From positions 62,001 through 126,000 of the forward strand of contig JAVLRN010000001.1 of NCBI GenBank assembly GCA_032821775.1: DNA of 64,000 bases, written 5' to 3'. Positions 58,625 to 64,000 of the stretch are shown one piece after another. Below the pieces are notes generated by a model that ran no database searches, was not told the DNA's origin, and saw only the letters and a list, made by a program, of their open reading frames with translations. The translations under genes and the position numbers were made by a program. The number at the start of each line of letters is the position of its first letter. Within the stretch, counting starts at the first letter, position 1. This DNA comes from Sanguinoderma infundibulare. Its lineage: Eukaryota; Basidiomycota; Agaricomycetes; Polyporales; Polyporaceae.

Positions 58625-59095
58625 TCATTCCACCTTCAGTCCAGACACACCCCTCCAATAACCGCGTATCAGATCCATGCGGGACCAATGATAATCTGCA
58701 CATCTATGCCCTGGCAACCATACTGCCAAACTGGCCAAGGCGGTCAATGGGCACGAAATACAACGATGAGGTGCACGGACGGGCTGGTCCACGAGCCCGT
58801 GCTCAATCACTGGCGCCTGAGCGGGAGCTGTGCCCCGCTGGACATTACGCAGGAAGCCCAGGGCGAAATCCTCCCTGTAGCAGTCGATGAGCTTTGCCAT
58901 CCACATCGCCTCTTCCGCCGCACAGTAGGCGTCCGACTCGGAGATCCAATGGGCGCGCGACCTCTTCCTCTTCTTCACCAACCTCTGCACGTTATGGCTG
59001 GGGGCGGCGACGCCGTGGAGGCGTTCCTCAGGTCCCAACACATGGAGCAGCCCCTCCGGCAGGACAAGTTGCCTCGGGTCATTAACTTCACTCAT
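58625..59095 (-). CDS. Hypothetical ORF, 156 codons
   Basis: Frame MSEVNDPRQLVLPEGLLHVL, then VKKRKRSRAHWISESD and AMWMAKLIDCYREDFALGFL. The composition is protein-like but no family is recognised and no partner exon is clear. It could be part of a longer unrecognised gene or chance. Confidence 0.3.
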   Translation of the reverse strand: MSEVNDPRQLVLPEGLLHVLGPEERLHGVAAPSHNVQRLVKKRKRSRAHWISESDAYCAAEEAMWMAKLIDCYREDFALGFLRNVQRGTAPAQAPVIEHGLVDQPVRAPHRCISCPLTALASLAVWLPGHRCADYHWSRMDLIRGYWRGVSGLKVE

Positions 59096-59790
59096 TTATC
59101 AACATGTCGAACAGCGAAATCTGCACGTACTCGTGTCTTCGTGGGGTTGCGGAGGCATAGGGCACGGTCTGAAATGTACAACTTGAAGCCAACGAGTTGC
59201 GGACAGAGCCGATTAGACAAATTAACTATGCGACTTCTAGAGTATAAAGGTAAGCTGCGTACGTACATGTGTACTACTCATCGTCGGCGGGGTGTACAAA
59301 ATTCAAATCACATCTCTCTTCCTGCGCTACATTAGGTAGATCTAGGTACTGTATACAAAGACGCCTTGAACGATTCGAGAAAGTCGAGCTGCGAAGCGAG
59401 GAGCGCGATAGCAAGTGTGAACGAGCAGATGTTTGGAGAGATGTTGCGACAGATGAGAAAGTAGCGGATGAAGAGTGATGCTAAAGAACAAGTCGCGCCG
59501 AGAATGGGGGATGCACGATGCGGAGTTAGTATCTTTGTCAACAAAATTGCGAGGGCTATATGAGAAAAAGCGTCACGGCGTTCTCGAAGATAGAGATCTA
59601 AGCACGAGCCCGAGCGCGTCCATGTACGCGACGTTCACGTCCAGAGCCTCTAGAAGCGAGAATGAACAGTCTGAAAACTTGTATGCGGGGTCCGGAATTC
59701 GATCATCTAGAACCTAGTTCGTCGAGTGTCCAGCGGGAGCAAAGTGCAGGACTCCTCAAGGCCTCAGGTGTCGTGCACACTGCATCCCCT

Positions 59791-62652
59791 TCACCTGCGC
59801 GAACGCGTCACCCTCACCCGCAAGTTCTCGAACCGCTCCTTCCGGCGGCGATAGTCCTCCCGGTTCATACGCTGCAGGAAGTACTCCCCGCCCCCGCCAC
59901 CCCACGACACACTGCCGGGCCGGTACGGATGCGCGGTGACGGTGAAGATCTCGCCGATGTCGTCGAGCTGGCAACGCCATCAGAATCTCGAAAATAAGCG
60001 TTGAGGAGAGGGGAAGGGAGGGGGTGGAGACGAAGATAGAGACGTACGTTGCGTTCCTTGAGTGCGGGCGACGCGCTGCGCTCACGGGCCGCGGACCTGC
60101 CGGAGCCCATCAGACACTTGAGCGAGACGACGATCGCGCCCTCCTTCAGGTCCAGGAACTTCTGCCGAAGCGCCTCGTTCACTGTATCAGTTCAAAATCC
60201 AGATCCGCGACCATTAGCCACACAGATCGACCGCACGAACGCTGGGAACACGGGCACTTACGCGGCTCGAGGAACACCTTGTTGTTGACGAGGACGACGT
60301 CGGCCGTCCTCACGAGCTCGTTCACCCTCTCGCACCTGAGCATGTCGCCCTCCTCGAGCTCGACCTCGCCCATCCGCACACCCCACATTCGGCACCTTGC
60401 CCCGAACTGCTCGAGCTGGCTCCGCGCGATCTTCGCTGGCTCCGGCATGATCTCGATCCCGTAGCTCCTGCAGCCCGTCTCCAAGCTCGCCTGAAGAACG
60501 ACGTTGCCCACGCCCGAACCGAGGTCGAGGAAGAGCGACTCCTCGGTAATGCCCGTCGTCTGAATAAGGTCCGAGACGAAGGTTGGCATGAGCTCGCCGT
60601 AGACCTCGGACGAGAACGCCTCGTAGCGCCTCAGTTTGTCGATGTGCGGCCCAACGGCACGTTGGTATGTCTCCTCCACGATGCGGTACACGACCTCTTT
60701 GGGTATACGCGTCCACGACCTGACCATGGGACGCAGCTGGTTCGACGGGAGGGGTTCGAATGGGTCCAAGGGAAGCGGAGGGTATTTGAGGAGGGACAGG
60801 AGCGCGTTGATGGCGCTCATGACCTCGACAAACAATGGCCCGTCCTTTTTCTTGATGGCACGTTGCAAGAGACGAAGGCAGTCCACTCCCAATGGCGAGT
60901 CGGGCGACTCCTTCCTCGCATAGCAAGACAAGGCGCGGACAGCGGAAAGAGAGGAAGCGGAAGATATTGACGAGGCTGAAAACGATGACGACGAGAAAGA
61001 CGACGATAGCGATGAGGATGATACGACAGATGATGGGATGGAAACTTCGGACGAGGAAGGGGATGGAGCATCAGAGGCCGGGTATGAAGAGGCTGAGAGG
61101 GAACAGTCTGAGAATGCGGGAGCATCGTCTTCGTCGTCGTCGGTCAACTCCTTGTTGGGCAGGGTCCCAAAGAGAGAGGCTTGCAGGGGTGTGAGATAAT
61201 CTAATTTGAACGCTTAGCGCATGTACTGGGGGATGAAAGGTAACAACGTACATTGAATAATAGTATGAAGGGTGCTCTCGAGACACATGATAGGATTATA
61301 ATGGTCTTTGTCCTTTGGCGCCAAAAGGACGAATCTGAGGGATGTATTAAAACATGTGGGCAAGTAACCTAGGGTGGGCGTACCTCTCTTGCGCGTCAGT
61401 GTTAGGGTATTCCAGGTCGACCACAGGGTAGTCTGTCGGATGTGGTTCAAAAGACTGATCTTCTGGGTCGTTTGGGTTTTTAAAGACTACATGGACGCTA
61501 GTTAGTAACACCAACAAAGGATCATGCAACTATGTCTGAATACAGAAGCCTCTTGCTCGGTCAGGTGGGTAGCGGTCCGAAACTTTGCGAAATTGACTGA
61601 ACGTCGTCTCCGCGCGGCCTCGTGACTGCTGTCCGGCACTTCAGTATTATCACATGGAGTCCGACTACCGGCTGAACAAGGGGATGTCGTCGTGGCAGAA
61701 TATCCAAGAAGCACAAAACGACTATCCTACATGAGCCTTCAGGACGTTTTCCAAAACACGGCCGCCGACACCGTTTTGCGACTTTCCCCGGTGTTGAACA
61801 CAAAAAAGTAGTGGCGCCAACAAATGTCGCCGAGAGCATGTCCCCAGTCGACTCGCGACGATTGCGGTAGTAAACTAGAGAAGATTAAACAGATTACACA
61901 AAGTCGACTGCTTCGTCGCTCGAAAAAAGACGCCACATATGCTCGTGGACATAACGCGTCTGCAGCGCCACAGCTCACAAGCACAGCCAGGGACATATAC
62001 TCGCCACTGCGAGTTCTAGCATACAATGGGAGAACAGGGCGCGAAAAAATGCAGCAATTGGCTACTCACATGATTTATAGCTCTTCATGAGGCCCTGCAC
62101 GACAACCTCCGAGCTGAGAAAACCTGCACCAGGGTTTCCGTTCTCGTCGATCCAGCATTCCCGCGGTGGGGCCGCTGGAGGGACAGAGCTCGCCACAGAC
62201 GTCGCACGCGTGCTTGGCGTAGAGGCACGGTCTACAGAAAGCGACGAAGGCGCGAGAGAGGTTTGACGGCTGGAGCCGGAGGTAATAGGAGAGATGCTCG
62301 AGGCACGCGTAGAGGGCTCGGTGGACGCATCCTCGGGTGGCGAGACGCGTCGCTTCTTGACGACCTTGCGCGCGAAGACGTTGGTGTTCTTGCGCTTGGA
62401 TAACGCGTCGAGCTCGCGCGAGTCTGTCGAGGAAAAGGTGTCCTGGGCTGTCACCTTGATTGTCGGAGCGCCTGCGCGAGGATCTTGGGGTCCAGGGACG
62501 GCTACGAGGCGCGTGGTAACGAATGTAGACGAGCCAGAGGGGGAGAACTTCATGGTAGCGAAGAAGCTGTCGCCAGGGGGGACGAAAGACGTGGAGGACG
62601 AGCTCATCGTCGTGGTCGGGGTCAAGAGTGCGGTCGGTGGCGATGAGCTCAT
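59791..62652 (-). CDS. DOT1: DOT1-family histone H3-K79 methyltransferase
   Basis: Six exons (62070-62652, 61384-61486, 61252-61334, 60262-61200, 60048-60181, 59791-59967) total 2,019 nt and join in frame to 672 aa. The basic, Ser/Thr-rich N-terminus (KRKNTNVFARKVVKKRR) may bind DNA or nucleosomes. The linking region (HPTDYPVVDLEYPN, LLAPKDKDHYNPIMCLE, a Ser-rich stretch) leads to the AdoMet fold: YGELMPTFVSDLIQ, LFLDLGSGVGNVVLQASLE, YGIEIMPEPA, ADVVLVNNKVFL, AIVVSLKCL and SVSWGGGGGEYFLQ. These match Dot1 motifs in order. It methylates H3 Lys79 and acts in silencing and DNA-damage signalling. The first intron (61487-62069) is 583 bp, about ten times the local norm. Confidence 0.95.
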
Positions 62653-63050
62653 TTGCTGCAGTCCTCAGTCGCCGGAGCCGGTTCTTCCACACGTGGATTT
62701 GTTCCAGATAAGTGGCTATCCTCCCAAACCCGGATGAATGCCACTTGGCCACCCGATGTGCAGTCCAGAATAAACAGCGGCGAAAGCATGGATTTTCCAC
62801 ATCCTCCTAGGCCACAATGAAGCTCTAGCAATGGACGAACGTTGGAGGCGTTGAGCAATCTTGCCAGACAAATTCCAGAAAAGGCAACTCCACGTGGGCT
62901 TGGATATGGAAACTCACTCGCCCTCGGTTGCCGTTAGCGCAGCTCCTCCTCCCCCCACCTCCTCCTCCTCCTCCCTGTCTCGCTGTACGTCCCCAGGTCG
63001 CCCAACAACCGTCAGCTATCCCCCAGCTCACTGCCCAGGACTCCCAGATC
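62653..63050. promoter_or_regulatory. Divergent promoter, DOT1 / SEC4
   Basis: 398 bp between start codons. A C/T-rich tract (62941-62980, CTCC units) lies 70-110 bp before the GTPase ATG, typical of highly expressed fungal genes. Confidence 0.5.

Positions 63051-64000
<950 letters not shown>

Overview
The window is a piece of a filamentous basidiomycete nuclear genome, most likely a wood-decaying agaricomycete. The reasons are dense genes on both strands, many 50-70 nt GT-AG introns, an AA9 lytic polysaccharide monooxygenase, GH31 alpha-glucosidase relics, large F-box/LRR proteins, a Zn2Cys6 regulator and an ArAE-type (DUF2421-like) membrane protein. The species assignment is inference; no ribosomal RNA or convincing tRNA gene is present.

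Layout. 0-3.2 kb: the 5' end of a GDT1-type transporter gene, then two decayed tandem pieces of a GH31 glucosidase gene. 3.7-9.4 kb: two tandem F-box genes separated by a 7-TM gene relic. 10-16 kb: three tandem members of an unrecognised membrane-protein family (called WPV/LPE family here, after its shared WP-x-PV and LTPLKLPE motifs), then an F-box/WPV chimeric pseudogene. 16.1-17.8 kb: an F-box/LRR gene. 19-25.7 kb: a degraded locus with an internally deleted molybdenum-cofactor-sulfurase-like fragment, an unclassified repeat, a 427-bp tandem triplication and a small secreted cysteine-rich protein. 27-38.5 kb: conserved single genes (AA9 LPMO, Zn2Cys6 factor, LSM6, ArAE-like protein). 39-58 kb: two large paralogues combining a helical N-terminal region, an EF-hand and ZZ/B-box-like zinc modules. 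They enclose an inverted copy of the left F-box + WPV block. 59.8-64 kb: DOT1 and a SEC4/Rab8-type GTPase, divergently transcribed.

The most notable material is the lineage-specific part. Four F-box copies share a 10-nt microexon and a promoter element. The WPV/LPE family has at least seven members or fragments. A left/right inverted segmental duplication carries a PIF/Harbinger-like MITE in one copy and the matching empty site in the other. The EF-hand/ZZ proteins have an N-terminus that resembles fungal NLR-type proteins but carry no visible P-loop. Together these look like rapidly evolving accessory families expanded by ectopic recombination between conserved housekeeping genes. Functional links among them are inference.
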